From assembly GCF_003071345.1 (NCBI RefSeq), contig NZ_QCYK01000002.1, forward strand, positions 1,674,001 through 1,738,000: 64,000 nucleotides of DNA, read 5' to 3'. This document shows, piece by piece, positions 20,177 through 29,790 of the stretch. Within the stretch, counting starts at the first letter, position 1. Each line of letters begins with the position of its first letter. The stretch is from Chitinophaga parva. GTDB taxonomy: Bacteria > Bacteroidota > Bacteroidia > Chitinophagales > Chitinophagaceae. The notes beneath the pieces were generated by a model that was not told the DNA's origin, ran no database searches, and saw nothing but the letters and a program-made list of their open reading frames with translations. The translations under genes and the position numbers were made by a program.

Positions 20177-22228
20177 ATGAAATTAAACTGTATGAACAGA
20201 ACATTTAAAGCCCTCCTGGGGCTTTGCGCAACCTTGTTTGTAGTACCCGTACTGGCGCAGGACAAGAACAAAGAAAAAATACCTTACCGCTTTGGCAAAG
20301 TAACAGCGCAGGACTTTGCCCCCAAGGTATACTCCATCGACTCTGCGGCGCATGCCGTGATCCTTTGCGATGTGGGCAATGCCGGCTACAACTCCAGCAG
20401 CGGCAGCATGGAAATGGTATTCCACCGCTATACCCGCGTGCGCATCCTGCACAAGGCGGGCTACGATGCGGCCGATTTTTCCGTGCGCATGCGCAAAGGT
20501 GCTTCCGCGGCGGACGATGACCGCCTTACAGACCTGAAAGCCGTTACCTACAACCTGGAAAACGGCCAGGTGGTGGAAACAAAACTGGATAGCAAATCCG
20601 TCTTCACCACCAAAGTAACGGACCACATCTTTGATGAATCCTTTACCCTGCCCAATGTGAAGGAAGGGTCCATCATTGAAGTAAGCTACGACCTGCACCG
20701 CTTTACCAGCTATGCCCTGCCATCCTGGCGCTTCCAGGGCAAGTACCCGCGGGAGTGGTGTGAGTACGATGTGAGCATTCCCGAGCTGTTTAATTTCGTG
20801 TTCATGCGCCAGGGTTACTACCCGGTTACAGAGAGCAAGGAAACGCGCCTGGAGCGCTTCCACATCCGCTATGAGCCGGATGGCGCTACCGGCCGTTCTG
20901 AATCATCAGACCTGGAGCAGAACGTTACTGACTACCGCTTTGTAAGCCACAATATGCCGGCGCTGCACGAAGAGCCTTTCACGACCACCATCCGCAACCA
21001 TGAGCAGGCTATCACATTTCAGCTGGCTTCTATCCGGTGGCCGAGTGGGGTTACTAAAAATGTATTGGGCTCCTGGAGCCAGCTGGCCCAGTCCCTCCTG
21101 GAAGATGAGAACTTTGGCGCCTCGCTGAGCAAGAACAACGGGTACCTGGCCGATGTAGTGAAGCAGGTGACCGCCGGCGCGCAAACGGGGGAAGAAAAAG
21201 CCCGCCGCCTGTACGCATACATCCAGCATAATTACTCCTGCACGGAAGCAGAACGCCTGTACATGGATGAAGATGGTCTGAAAGCTGTTTTCAATAATAA
21301 GAAGGGCAATAGTACTGCGCTGAACCTCTTGCTGGTGGCCATGTTGCGCCGGGCAGGCCTGCAGGCATGGCCCATCATCCTCAGTACGCGCGATAATGGT
21401 ACCACACCGGCCATGTACCCGCTGGCAGACCGTTATAACTATGTTGTTGTGTATGCACAGGATGGTGACCAGGCTTTTTCCATGGATGCATCCCGGCCCC
21501 TGCTGGGCTTCAACCACCTGCCCCTGGAATGCTACAACGGGCATGCCCGCATGGTGACGCCGGACATGCCGGCGGTATTCCTGGAAGCAGATTCCCTGCA
21601 GGAACTGGACAGGACGACGGTGATGGCCACGCTGGATAGTACCGGTAACCTGACCGGTAACGTACAGTCGCAACCGGGGTATTATGGCTCTTATAAGATC
21701 CGGCGCGATATACACGATAAAGGCAATGCCAGCTTTTTTAAAGAAACCGGGAAGTCTTTTTACAACGATGCACTGATCAGTAATGAACAGGTGTCTGACC
21801 TCGACAGCCTGGATGTACCGTTGATGACCTCTTTTGATTTCAAGGTGAATAGCACCGGGGATGAAGACCATCTGTACCTGACACCTTTATTCGGTGCTGC
21901 TACCCGTGAAAATCCTTTTGCCGCAGTGGAACGCCGCTACCCGGTGGAGTTTCCCTACATGATGTGGGAGATGTATACGCTCAACCTGGCACTGCCGCCT
22001 AATTACGAAGTGGAGGAACTGCCCAAACCCGCGGTGGTAAAACTCAATGAAGTGGATGGCGTGTTCCAGTACCTGGTGCAGGCCTCCGCGGAGAATGTAC
22101 AGCTGCGCGTGGTAGTACACCTTACCCGTGCTAATTTCCAGCCGGAGGAGTACAACGACCTCCGTGCATTTTTCGATTACATTGTAAAAAAAGAAGCCGA
22201 GCAGATCGTGCTAAAAAAGAAAGCCTGA
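20177..22228 (+). CDS. Exported DUF3857/transglutaminase-fold protein, catalytic residues replaced (third)
   Basis: A 683-residue third copy with a signal peptide ending in VVPVLAQ; an ATG at 20192 (MNRTFKALLGL) is an equally good start. Same architecture: FGKVTAQDFAPKVYSID, YNLENGQVVETKLD, NVKEGSIIEVSYD, then the core. The Cys motif is replaced by NSTALNLLL, with Ala at ~381, and the His by Tyr (YNYVVV), so it is predicted inactive. The stop codon overlaps the start of the fourth gene by one base (TGATG), which suggests translational coupling. Confidence 0.88.
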   Translation: MKLNCMNRTFKALLGLCATLFVVPVLAQDKNKEKIPYRFGKVTAQDFAPKVYSIDSAAHAVILCDVGNAGYNSSSGSMEMVFHRYTRVRILHKAGYDAADFSVRMRKGASAADDDRLTDLKAVTYNLENGQVVETKLDSKSVFTTKVTDHIFDESFTLPNVKEGSIIEVSYDLHRFTSYALPSWRFQGKYPREWCEYDVSIPELFNFVFMRQGYYPVTESKETRLERFHIRYEPDGATGRSESSDLEQNVTDYRFVSHNMPALHEEPFTTTIRNHEQAITFQLASIRWPSGVTKNVLGSWSQLAQSLLEDENFGASLSKNNGYLADVVKQVTAGAQTGEEKARRLYAYIQHNYSCTEAERLYMDEDGLKAVFNNKKGNSTALNLLLVAMLRRAGLQAWPIILSTRDNGTTPAMYPLADRYNYVVVYAQDGDQAFSMDASRPLLGFNHLPLECYNGHARMVTPDMPAVFLEADSLQELDRTTVMATLDSTGNLTGNVQSQPGYYGSYKIRRDIHDKGNASFFKETGKSFYNDALISNEQVSDLDSLDVPLMTSFDFKVNSTGDEDHLYLTPLFGAATRENPFAAVERRYPVEFPYMMWEMYTLNLALPPNYEVEELPKPAVVKLNEVDGVFQYLVQASAENVQLRVVVHLTRANFQPEEYNDLRAFFDYIVKKEAEQIVLKKKA

Positions 22229-24144
22229 TGAAGAAGTTATGGTGTAGCGCTGCCTTACTGATGGCGGCTTTTAGCGGCATTAAAGCACAGGACATGCGCC
22301 CGGAGCTGGCCGCCGCCCTCATACCGGACAGCCTGAAGAAAAATGCACATGCCGTGGTGCGGGAAAGCACGGAAACCTTCCGCATGGAAGAGCTGAGCCG
22401 CAGCCACAATATCCGGCATTATACCGTTACCATCCTCGATCCGGAGGGTGACCGCTATGGTGTCATTATCCATACTTACACGCCTGGCCTGTATGAAGTG
22501 GCGGGCGTAAAAGCTACGCTCTATGATGCCAATGGCATGCGTGTAAGGAAGATGAAAATGTCGGATATGGAGGATGGCAACTATGACGTAGATGGCGCCA
22601 TGGTAGACGATACGCGGTACAAATACTACAACTTTTCCTGCCACCAGTATCCTTACACGGTGGACTATGAGCTGGATATAAAAATGTATAACAGCTACAG
22701 CTTCCCGGACTGGCTCCCGCAGGAGCGGGAAGATGTGGCCGTGCAACATAGCGCCCTCTCCGTGCAGCTGCCGGATAATTACCCGCTGCGCTACCGGTTG
22801 GGCCGCGTAGGCAAGCCAAAGGAAAGCGCCCCGGAAAAGGGCATGCACCAGTACGACTGGACGGTGAGCGGCCTTTGCGCCATGCCGCATGAAGCCATGG
22901 CAGAGGCGTGGAGCCGCCGCAGCCCCAATGTGCTCACCGGCCCCGGCGACTTTGAAATGCAGCGCTATAAGGGCAACCTGGATAGCTGGAGTAACATGGG
23001 TAAATTCTTCAGTACCCTCAATGCAAACCGGGATGTGCTGCCGGACGCCATGATCGCAAAGGTGCACCAGCTCACAGATACCCTGAAGACCGTGGATCAG
23101 AAAATAGCGGCCCTGTACCAATACCTGCAGCAGAACACCCGCTATGTAAATATTTCCCTGGGCATAGGCGGTCTGCAAACCTACGATGCGCAATACGTAG
23201 CCAGGCGTGGTTACGGGGATTGTAAGGCCTTGTCCAACTACATGCAAAGCCTCCTCAAGGCAGCCGGCATTCCTTCCAGTTGTGTGCTCATTCACGGCGG
23301 CAGTTATGAAACAGATTTCATCCCCGATTTTGTAAGTGACCAGTTTAATCACGTGATCGTAATGGTGCCGCATAACCAGGATACCACCTGGCTGGAATGC
23401 ACCAGCCAGACGCTGTTTCCCGGTTACCTGAGCGCTTTCACATCTAACCGCTATTGCCTGGCCGTTACCCCCGATGGAGGTGCCCTGGTGCACACGCCTA
23501 CGTATAAAATGGAAGACAACCGCCGTAATTCCTTTATGCAGGTAACGGTGGATGAAACGGGCAATGCCCACATGGACTGTACCACGCACTACACCGGGCA
23601 GGAACAGGATGGCCGCCACCAGCTCATTCACAACCGCTCTAAAGAAGAGATCCTGCGTGCCCTGAAAGACGCCTATAGCCTGCCTACCTACGACGTGGCC
23701 GGCTATACCTGGCAAGAGTATCCGGGAAGGATTCCTGCCATTGATGAACACATTCAGCTGGATGTAAATGGCTATGCACAGGTGACCGGGAAGCGCCTCT
23801 TCGTGGTGCCCAATGTGCTGCATCACTCCGGGGTGAAACTGAATAAGGATACCGTCCGCACGGCAAACCTGCAGTTGGATGATACCTATCATTACAGCGA
23901 TACCACCCGCTTCACACTTCCCGGTGGGTACAAGGCAGAAGCCCTGCCCAGGGCACAGGACCTGCACAGCGCCTTTGGCGACTATCACTGCGAGGTACAG
24001 CTGAAAGACAACCAGCTTACCTACATCCGTGATTTTAAACAGCGCAGCGGCATCTTCCCCGCGGCCTCCTACCAGGATGCTGTGAATTTCTATGATGCGG
24101 TGTACAAAGCGGATAGGAGCAGGGCGGTGTTTGTGAAGGAATGA
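22228..24144 (+). CDS. Exported DUF3857/transglutaminase-fold protein with intact Cys-His (fourth)
   Basis: 638 residues with signal peptide MKKLWCSAALLMAAFSGIKA. It is more distant from the other three and keeps the catalytic pair: Cys332 in RRGYGDCKALSNYM and His375 in FNHVIVMVP. The third position reads WLECTSQ, Glu in place of the more usual Asp. The core also has TRYVNISLGIGGLQTYDA, typical of bacterial transglutaminase-like proteases. It could process peptides or wall material in the periplasm. Coupling to three inactive relatives suggests one complex with a single active member (inference). A strong two-way terminator follows. Confidence 0.9.
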   Translation: MKKLWCSAALLMAAFSGIKAQDMRPELAAALIPDSLKKNAHAVVRESTETFRMEELSRSHNIRHYTVTILDPEGDRYGVIIHTYTPGLYEVAGVKATLYDANGMRVRKMKMSDMEDGNYDVDGAMVDDTRYKYYNFSCHQYPYTVDYELDIKMYNSYSFPDWLPQEREDVAVQHSALSVQLPDNYPLRYRLGRVGKPKESAPEKGMHQYDWTVSGLCAMPHEAMAEAWSRRSPNVLTGPGDFEMQRYKGNLDSWSNMGKFFSTLNANRDVLPDAMIAKVHQLTDTLKTVDQKIAALYQYLQQNTRYVNISLGIGGLQTYDAQYVARRGYGDCKALSNYMQSLLKAAGIPSSCVLIHGGSYETDFIPDFVSDQFNHVIVMVPHNQDTTWLECTSQTLFPGYLSAFTSNRYCLAVTPDGGALVHTPTYKMEDNRRNSFMQVTVDETGNAHMDCTTHYTGQEQDGRHQLIHNRSKEEILRALKDAYSLPTYDVAGYTWQEYPGRIPAIDEHIQLDVNGYAQVTGKRLFVVPNVLHHSGVKLNKDTVRTANLQLDDTYHYSDTTRFTLPGGYKAEALPRAQDLHSAFGDYHCEVQLKDNQLTYIRDFKQRSGIFPAASYQDAVNFYDAVYKADRSRAVFVKE

Positions 24145-24159
24145 TGTGCCGGCGGAGGA

Positions 24160-24193
24160 CCTAAGACCTGGTACCTAAGACAAAATGCCTAAT
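24160..24193. repeat. Degenerate period-7 repeat after the DUF3857 operon
   Basis: CCTAAGA, CCTGGTA, CCTAAGA, CAAAATG, CCTAATG follow one another in 7-base phase some 15 bases past the stop codon. It is the same repeat family, in opposite orientation, as the array beginning at the stop codon at 29791. Confidence 0.5.
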
Positions 24194-24203
24194 GCAATTT
24201 CCC

Positions 24204-24254
24204 AAAAGACAAATTCCAACCTGCAAACAAATGTGGGTTGGAATTTGTCTTTTT
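24204..24254. terminator. Long bidirectional terminator
   Basis: The 18-base arm at 24204-24221 (AAAAGACAAATTCCAACC) pairs perfectly with 24236-24253. The A-run and T-run at the two ends make it work in both directions, for the rightward DUF3857 operon and the leftward DUF937 gene. Confidence 0.9.
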
Positions 24255-24267
24255 AATATAGGGTTGG

Positions 24268-25092
24268 TTAATGTTTGATAGTATCCACCTGTTGCGAAGT
24301 GGTAGTGGTGGTGGTGGTCACCACAGTATCTGCAGTGGGAATAGTGGACACTGTGGTATCGCTGGTGGTGAGCCTGTTTTTCGTATCGTGGTTGCCGCTT
24401 AAGAAGAACCAGGCGGCGCCAATGATGATGATCAGGATCACAAATACCAGTGCCACGGGAAAGCTGCGTTTGCGGTGCTCCCGGTAGTGATGGTTGGCCG
24501 AAGGCCTGGCATAAGCGGCGTGTGCGCGGTGAATGCGTTCCCCCACATCTGCCAGCGCTGGCAGGCCCAGGATGCCGGCTACCGGGATGCCGGAAGGCAC
24601 GGCGCTGATAATACGGTCGCGCTGGTCGTGCAGGAGGGCTACCACGCCGCCGGGGCCCAGGTTGTTGGCGCCCGCGTATTGGCCGATTACGCTGTAGGCG
24701 GCGGGTATCACCGCGTTCAGGAGGGAGAGGGCGGAAGACTCGCGGACGGCCGCATAAGCGGCTACCAGGGCGGCCAGGCCGGCGGTTTTATCGCCAAAGA
24801 GGTTATGGCCCCAGTCCGTGGCGCCCGGTGCAAAAGCAGCCCCGGGAGCAAACACGGTGCTGCCAAAACTAACGGGCGGGGCAGTATTCGCCGCGTCGCG
24901 GCTGTAGGCAAGTATGTTGCTGGCCCCGGCGTCGCTGCCGGCCTGGTATAAGATGCCGGTCAGTGCGGAGGGTATCAGCCCGTGAATTGCTTTTTGTACA
25001 TTCGTATCGGCCTCTCCCAGTTGGGTAGCTGCCCGGCTGATAACGTCCGCCGTGAAAAGATTGCGGGTGCTGTCTACAAGGTCAAGTGACAT
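24268..25092 (-). CDS. DUF937 domain protein with C-terminal membrane anchor
   Basis: 274 residues. The first ~185 match the DUF937 (YidB-like) pattern: MSLDLVDSTRNLFTADVISR, VQKAIHGLIPSALTGILYQA and repeated short helices rich in Ala/Gly. A basic stretch (about 200-215) leads into one membrane helix (about 218-238, PVALVFVILIIIIGAAWFFL). The tail is a low-complexity run of Thr/Val/Asp (TTTTTTSQQ). The anchor and tail are probably a lineage-specific addition. Function is unknown. It stands alone and converges on the DUF3857 operon. Confidence 0.85.
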   Translation of the reverse strand: MSLDLVDSTRNLFTADVISRAATQLGEADTNVQKAIHGLIPSALTGILYQAGSDAGASNILAYSRDAANTAPPVSFGSTVFAPGAAFAPGATDWGHNLFGDKTAGLAALVAAYAAVRESSALSLLNAVIPAAYSVIGQYAGANNLGPGGVVALLHDQRDRIISAVPSGIPVAGILGLPALADVGERIHRAHAAYARPSANHHYREHRKRSFPVALVFVILIIIIGAAWFFLSGNHDTKNRLTTSDTTVSTIPTADTVVTTTTTTTSQQVDTIKH

Positions 25093-25371
25093 AGTTGTAA
25101 TTTTTAAGTGGTTAAGGTTGGATCTGGAGAAACAAGTACAGGATACTAGGTGCCAAAAGCATGCCCAGCCTGGTTAGCCGGGGCCGCCTTGGCTTACATA
25201 ATGGCAGGGTTTGTTAAAGATAACTGGCAAAAGATCAGTTTTTTACGCGCGGGAATGACAGAATAACCGCTTCACTTTACTGGTGTATAATTTGTTACGT
25301 ACAGGGAAAGCAATGCGGGGAATTTTACCCCGTAAATCCCAGTGCTTTTTTCATAAAAGGAAACAAAACGT

Positions 25372-28005
25372 ATGAACCTGAATAACTTCACCATTAAATC
25401 ACAGGAAACCCTGCAAAGGGCGCAGCAGATTGCATTTAATATGCAACACCAATCCCTGGAAACAGGTCATTTGCTGAAAGCATTGCTCGATGATGATGAT
25501 AACAGCATCGACTACCTGCTGAAGAAAAATGATGTGAATACAGTATTGCTGCAGTCCAAGCTGGATGAAACCCTGCGCAAATACCCCAAAGTGACCAGCG
25601 GGGAGCCGGGCCAGATGCTGAGCCGCGAGGCGAATAATGCACTGCTGCGCGCCGGCGCTTCCATTGCCGAATTCAAAGATGAATTTGTGAGCGTGGAGCA
25701 CCTGCTGCTGGGCATCCTCGCCGGTAGTGACGATACCGCCAAAGCCCTTAAGGATGCAGGCCTCACCGAAAAAGGACTGAAGGCCGCCATTCGCGAGCTG
25801 CGCAAAGGACAAACAGTCAATTCGCAGACCAGCGATCAACAATATAACAGCCTGCAGAAATATGCCAAGAACCTCAACGAACTGGCCCGCGCCGGTAAGC
25901 TGGACCCGGTGATCGGCCGCGACGAAGAGATCCGCCGCACCCTGCACATCCTCAGCCGCCGCTCCAAGAACAATCCCATCCTGGTGGGCGAGCCCGGTGT
26001 AGGTAAAACTGCTATCGCAGAGGGCCTGGCCCACCGCGTGATCAGCGGCGACGTGCCGGACAACCTGAAGTCGCGCATCATCTTCGCCCTGGACATGGGG
26101 GCCATGATGGCCGGCGCCAAGTACCGCGGGGAGTTTGAAGAACGCCTCAAGGCAGTGATCAAAGAAGTGTCTGAAAGCGATGGGAACATCATCCTCTTTA
26201 TAGATGAGATCCATACGCTGGTAGGCGCTGGTGCCATGGAAGGCGCCATGGATGCGGCAAACATCCTGAAGCCGGCCCTGGCCCGCGGGGAGCTCCGCGC
26301 CATTGGTGCCACCACGCTGAATGAATACCAGAAATATTTTGAGAAAGATAAAGCCCTGGAACGCCGCTTCCAGAAAGTAATGGTGGACGAGCCTTCCGTG
26401 GAAGACGCTATCTCCATTCTCCGTGGCCTTAAAGAACGCTATGAAAGCCATCACCATGTGCTGATCAAAGACGAAGCGATCATTGCCGCCGTGGAAATGT
26501 CGCACCGCTACATTACAGACCGTTTCCTGCCCGATAAGGCCATTGACCTTATCGACGAAAGCGCGGCAAAACTGCGCCTGGAAATGAATTCCATGCCGGA
26601 AGAACTGGATGAACTGGAACGCCGCATCCGTCAGCTGGAAATTGAGCGTGAAGCCATCAAACGGGAAAACGACGACCAGAAACTGTCAGACCTCAACGCG
26701 GAAATAGCCCGCCTGAGCGAAGACCGCAATACATTCAAAGCAAAATGGCAGCAGGAAAAAGAAGTGGTAGACAAAGTGCAGAGTGCCAAAGCTGCGATTG
26801 AAAACCTGAAGCTGGAAGCCGATCAGGCAGAACGGAACGGGGAATATGGCCGGGTGGCCGAGATCCGTTACGGTAAAGTAAAAGAACAGGAAGCCCTCGT
26901 GGCAAAATATACCGCAGAACTGAACGCGATGAGCAGCTCCCACAAGCGACTGCTCAAGGAAGAAGTAGATGCGGAAGACATTGCAGAAAATGTGTCCAAA
27001 GCCACCGGCATACCGGTAGCGCGCATGCTGCAGAGTGAAAAGGACAAGCTGCTTACCCTGGAAGATGAACTGCACAAACGCGTAGTAGGCCAGGAAGAAG
27101 CCATCACCGCGGTGGCAGACGCTATCCGCCGCAGCCGTGCCGGGCTGCAGGATCCCCGCAGGCCTATTGGTTCCTTCATTTTCCTGGGTACCACCGGTGT
27201 GGGTAAAACAGAGCTGGCGAAGGCATTGGCATCTTTCCTTTTTGATGATGATGCCATGCTTACCCGCATAGACATGAGTGAATACCAGGAAAAACACAGC
27301 GTAAGCCGCCTGGTGGGCGCACCTCCGGGTTATGTAGGGTACGATGAAGGCGGCCAGCTTACAGAGGCTGTGCGCCGCAAACCATACTCCGTGGTGCTGC
27401 TGGACGAAATTGAAAAAGCCCACCCGGATGTGTTCAACATCCTGCTGCAGGTGCTGGACGACGGCCGCCTCACAGATAACAAAGGCCGCGTGGTAAATTT
27501 CAAGAATACCATTATCATCATGACCAGCAATATGGGCAGCCATATCATCCAGGAAAGGTTTGAAAAAGTAACAGACAGCGACGTGGAAGACGTGGTGGAA
27601 AAGACGAAGGAAGAGGTCATGAATTTGTTGAAGATGACCATCCGTCCGGAGTTCTTAAACCGTGTAGATGAAGTGATTATGTTCCAGCCCCTGATGCGCT
27701 CAGAAGTGAAGGGAATTATTAACATACAATTACAAAATCTGCGTGAGCTGGTGGCTAAAAATGGCATAGTATTGGAGTTTTCAGACTATACGATCGATTA
27801 CCTGGCCGAACAGGGTTTTGACCCGCAATTTGGTGCCCGCCCGCTGAAGAGACTGATCCAGAAAGAGATCATCAACCTGCTGAGTAAGAAGATCCTGGCA
27901 GGAGATGTGGACAAGAGCAAACCGGTACTGGTCGATGTGTTTGATGGGGTAGTGGTGATCCGGAATGCCGCAGCCAATAATACTATAAGCGCAAGCGTTA
28001 ATTAA
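25372..28005 (+). CDS. clpB: ATP-dependent disaggregase ClpB
   Basis: Hexameric AAA+ chaperone that threads aggregated proteins together with DnaK. 877 residues, full length. Order: double Clp N domain (1-145), first AAA+ module with Walker [10 protein letters not shown] (about 205-213) and Walker [11 protein letters not shown], the long middle coiled coil that marks ClpB rather than ClpA/C (about 410-530), second AAA+ module with [12 protein letters not shown] (about 605-616) and [13 protein letters not shown], and the C-terminal small domain with [10 protein letters not shown]. Single gene with its own terminator. I could not identify a heat-shock operator upstream. Confidence 0.97.
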   Translation: MNLNNFTIKSQETLQRAQQIAFNMQHQSLETGHLLKALLDDDDNSIDYLLKKNDVNTVLLQSKLDETLRKYPKVTSGEPGQMLSREANNALLRAGASIAEFKDEFVSVEHLLLGILAGSDDTAKALKDAGLTEKGLKAAIRELRKGQTVNSQTSDQQYNSLQKYAKNLNELARAGKLDPVIGRDEEIRRTLHILSRRSKNNPILVGEPGVGKTAIAEGLAHRVISGDVPDNLKSRIIFALDMGAMMAGAKYRGEFEERLKAVIKEVSESDGNIILFIDEIHTLVGAGAMEGAMDAANILKPALARGELRAIGATTLNEYQKYFEKDKALERRFQKVMVDEPSVEDAISILRGLKERYESHHHVLIKDEAIIAAVEMSHRYITDRFLPDKAIDLIDESAAKLRLEMNSMPEELDELERRIRQLEIEREAIKRENDDQKLSDLNAEIARLSEDRNTFKAKWQQEKEVVDKVQSAKAAIENLKLEADQAERNGEYGRVAEIRYGKVKEQEALVAKYTAELNAMSSSHKRLLKEEVDAEDIAENVSKATGIPVARMLQSEKDKLLTLEDELHKRVVGQEEAITAVADAIRRSRAGLQDPRRPIGSFIFLGTTGVGKTELAKALASFLFDDDAMLTRIDMSEYQEKHSVSRLVGAPPGYVGYDEGGQLTEAVRRKPYSVVLLDEIEKAHPDVFNILLQVLDDGRLTDNKGRVVNFKNTIIIMTSNMGSHIIQERFEKVTDSDVEDVVEKTKEEVMNLLKMTIRPEFLNRVDEVIMFQPLMRSEVKGIINIQLQNLRELVAKNGIVLEFSDYTIDYLAEQGFDPQFGARPLKRLIQKEIINLLSKKILAGDVDKSKPVLVDVFDGVVVIRNAAANNTISASVN

Positions 28006-28055
28006 TAAGCACTTTTCAACTTTCTATAAATACGACGATATACAGTTACATGACG

Positions 28056-28083
28056 CCCGGCGATTCCTCGCCGGGTTTTTTCT
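28056..28083 (+). terminator. Terminator after clpB
   Basis: CCCGGCG (28056-28062), loop ATTCCT, CGCCGGG (28069-28075), then eight bases of T-rich tail. It lies 50 bases past the clpB stop and 35 before the next ATG. Confidence 0.85.
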
Positions 28084-28117
28084 TTAAATTGCCAAAGACA
28101 AGTTCAAGCTTATAAAA

Positions 28118-28594
28118 ATGGGAGACAGAGAACAACGATTTATGGAAATGGCCATCCGCCTTTCCGCGGAGGGGATGGAAAAAGGCGAAGGCGGCCCGTT
28201 TGGCGCCATCGTAGTGCAGGGGGATAAAGTTGTGGGCCGTGGCTGGAACCAGGTGCTGCGCACCAACGATCCCACCGCGCACGCGGAAGTAATGGCCATC
28301 CGGGATGCCTGTAAGAACCTGGGCACCTTCCAGCTGCACGACTGCGAGATCTACACTTCCTGTGAGCCTTGCCCTATGTGCCTGGGCGCCATTTACTGGG
28401 CCCGCCCCCAGCGCGTATATTTTGCCAATACCAAGGCCGATGCCGCCGCCATTGATTTCGACGATTCCTTTATTTACGAAGAGATCAACGTACCCCTGCC
28501 CCAGCGCAAGATCCCTTTGATCTCCATGCCCAGCGAGGAAGCATTGCAGGTGTTCCGGGATTGGAAAGAGAAGGGGGATAAGAAACTTTATTGA
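28118..28594 (+). CDS. guaD: Guanine deaminase (cytidine-deaminase fold)
   Basis: Converts guanine to xanthine and ammonia in purine salvage or nitrogen scavenging. 158 residues, the size of B. subtilis GuaD, and the motifs follow that enzyme closely: GGPFGAIVVQ, NDPTAHAEVMAIRDACK with Zn ligand His and proton-shuttle Glu, SCEPCPMCLGAIYWARP with the two Zn-binding Cys, and the GuaD-specific FDDSFIYEEI near the end. A tRNA adenosine deaminase (TadA) is the main alternative, but that C-terminal block argues for GuaD. Single gene between two terminators. Confidence 0.88.
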   Translation: MGDREQRFMEMAIRLSAEGMEKGEGGPFGAIVVQGDKVVGRGWNQVLRTNDPTAHAEVMAIRDACKNLGTFQLHDCEIYTSCEPCPMCLGAIYWARPQRVYFANTKADAAAIDFDDSFIYEEINVPLPQRKIPLISMPSEEALQVFRDWKEKGDKKLY

Positions 28595-28681
28595 TGACCC
28601 TCCGGGGTAATTTTAAAAAAAGCCGTGAAATGCTTCATTGACAGGGGGCCCATACCAGCTTTTGGCAAGAACATATAACTG

Positions 28682-28720
28682 AAAAGTCCAATACACGCAG
28701 GTGCATTGGACTTTTTTTAT
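28682..28720. terminator. Terminator hairpin, one of a mirrored pair
   Basis: AAAAGTCCAATACAC (28682-28696), loop GCAG, GTGCATTGGACTTTT (28701-28715) plus further T. It serves guaD (+) and the anti-sigma gene (-). The same 15-base arms recur at 39164-39197 in reverse orientation. Confidence 0.85.
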
Positions 28721-28748
28721 TAGAGTGTAATTTGCTTTCGTTGGGCCC

Positions 28749-29102
28749 TTATTTCCTCACATAGAAATAATACGTCCAGAACAACGCCAGTACCAGGAAA
28801 ATAACGGCGCACACGATCACCACCAAAGAGATCTTAAAGTCCACCGGTCTGCGGGTGCGTGACTTGCGACGGAGTTTGGAGAGGGTTTCCCACTTCATCT
28901 GGCGCAGCCAGCCGGGGATCTTTTCCTTTTGCTGAATGGCCATGAGGCCTTCCAGGGCTTCGCTGCACATTTCACAGTCAGTGATGTGCAACTCAATGGC
29001 ATGGCGCTCCTCCGGGCTTAGCTTGCCCTGCACATAGTCCAGCAGCTGCTCCTGGGAAGGGCAGGTGGTCGTCACAAAAATATCGTCGAAAGATGCTTTC
29101 AT
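28749..29102 (-). CDS. Membrane anti-sigma factor-like protein with zinc-finger motif
   Basis: 117 residues. The N-terminal half carries a ZF-HC2-type signature: CPSQEQLLDYVQGKLSPEER then HITDCEMC, the His-x3-Cys-x2-Cys that binds zinc in anti-sigma factors. A basic linker (about 70-85) precedes one membrane helix (about 90-112). It would hold the sigma factor encoded 18 bases upstream at the membrane until released. No extracytoplasmic sensor remains after the helix, only about five residues, so signal input must come from elsewhere or from inside. Second member of the downstream sigma/anti-sigma pair. Confidence 0.82.
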   Translation of the reverse strand: MKASFDDIFVTTTCPSQEQLLDYVQGKLSPEERHAIELHITDCEMCSEALEGLMAIQQKEKIPGWLRQMKWETLSKLRRKSRTRRPVDFKISLVVIVCAVIFLVLALFWTYYFYVRK

Positions 29103-29120
29103 ATGCCTTACAAAAATAAA

Positions 29121-29702
29121 CTAACGGGACTTAAAAGCGCCCTGTTTTTCCATGAACAGGCGCAGGTTGCGCTTCCCGTTCTGGATATGACTTTTCACTT
29201 GTAGCAATGTGTAGGGCGTGGTGTCTGCAATTTCCTGGTAAGATTGCTTTCCCAGGTAGAACTTCGTTACACACACACGTTGTGGTTCATTGAGCTGCTG
29301 CAGGGCGGCTTCCATGTGTTCCAGCGCGGCCTCCTTTTCCACGGGGTTGAGTGCCTGCTCGGCACCACTGTCCAGTTGCTCTGCATGTTGTTCCGTGATC
29401 GCTGCCGGGTGCCGCCGCTCCGGGTGGCGCAGCTGCATAAGGCAGTAGTTCTTGGTCACCTGGTAGATCCAGGCATGGAAATATTGCACCTCGTGCTTGT
29501 GAATATCAGATAATACTTTCAGGAAGATCTGTTGCACTGCATCGCGGGCATCCTCTTCATTCTTCAGGTATTTCATGCACACACCCAGCAGTTGCAGTGC
29601 ATAGCGGTCAAACAGGATGCCCACCCAATAGCTGTCGCCATCGGTCTTATAGCGCTGGAGCAGTTCCTGGTCGCTCATATCGTTGTGCAGTCGTTGATTC
29701 AC
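29121..29702 (-). CDS. ECF-type RNA polymerase sigma factor
   Basis: 193 residues, usual ECF size. Region 2: DQELLQRYKTDGDSYWVGIL and KNEEDARDAVQQIFLKVLSD, with AWIYQVTKNYCLMQLRH at 2.3-2.4; region 4: LNEPQRVCVTKFYLGKQSYQ followed by EIA and the recognition helix around LLQVKSHIQNGKRNLR. It directs polymerase to a small regulon, probably including its own operon. The anti-sigma gene follows after 18 bases; another sigma/anti-sigma pair lies immediately upstream on the same strand. A TATCTTTA box just before the ATG would give a very short leader. Confidence 0.92.
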   Translation of the reverse strand: MNQRLHNDMSDQELLQRYKTDGDSYWVGILFDRYALQLLGVCMKYLKNEEDARDAVQQIFLKVLSDIHKHEVQYFHAWIYQVTKNYCLMQLRHPERRHPAAITEQHAEQLDSGAEQALNPVEKEAALEHMEAALQQLNEPQRVCVTKFYLGKQSYQEIADTTPYTLLQVKSHIQNGKRNLRLFMEKQGAFKSR

Positions 29703-29706
29703 GGGC

Positions 29707-29714
29707 TAAAGATA
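29707..29714 (-). promoter_or_regulatory. Possible -7 box before the sigma gene
   Basis: Minus-strand TATCTTTA differs from TAnnTTTG by one base and ends five bases before the ATG. The -33 element is not clear. Confidence 0.3.
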
Positions 29715-29760
29715 GTGTGGATAGGATGCAAGGGGGATAGGGATTCCATAAATCTTTTTG

Positions 29761-29790
29761 TCCTGGGTCTTAGGTCTTAAGTCTTAGGTC
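29761..29790 (-). repeat. Period-7 repeat directly after a stop codon
   Basis: On the plus strand TCCTGGG, TCTTAGG, TCTTAAG, TCTTAGG, TC ends at base 29790, touching the stop codon (29793-29791) of the leftward anti-sigma/TPR gene. Read with the gene, CCTAAGA-type heptamers begin straight after the stop. Confidence 0.6.
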
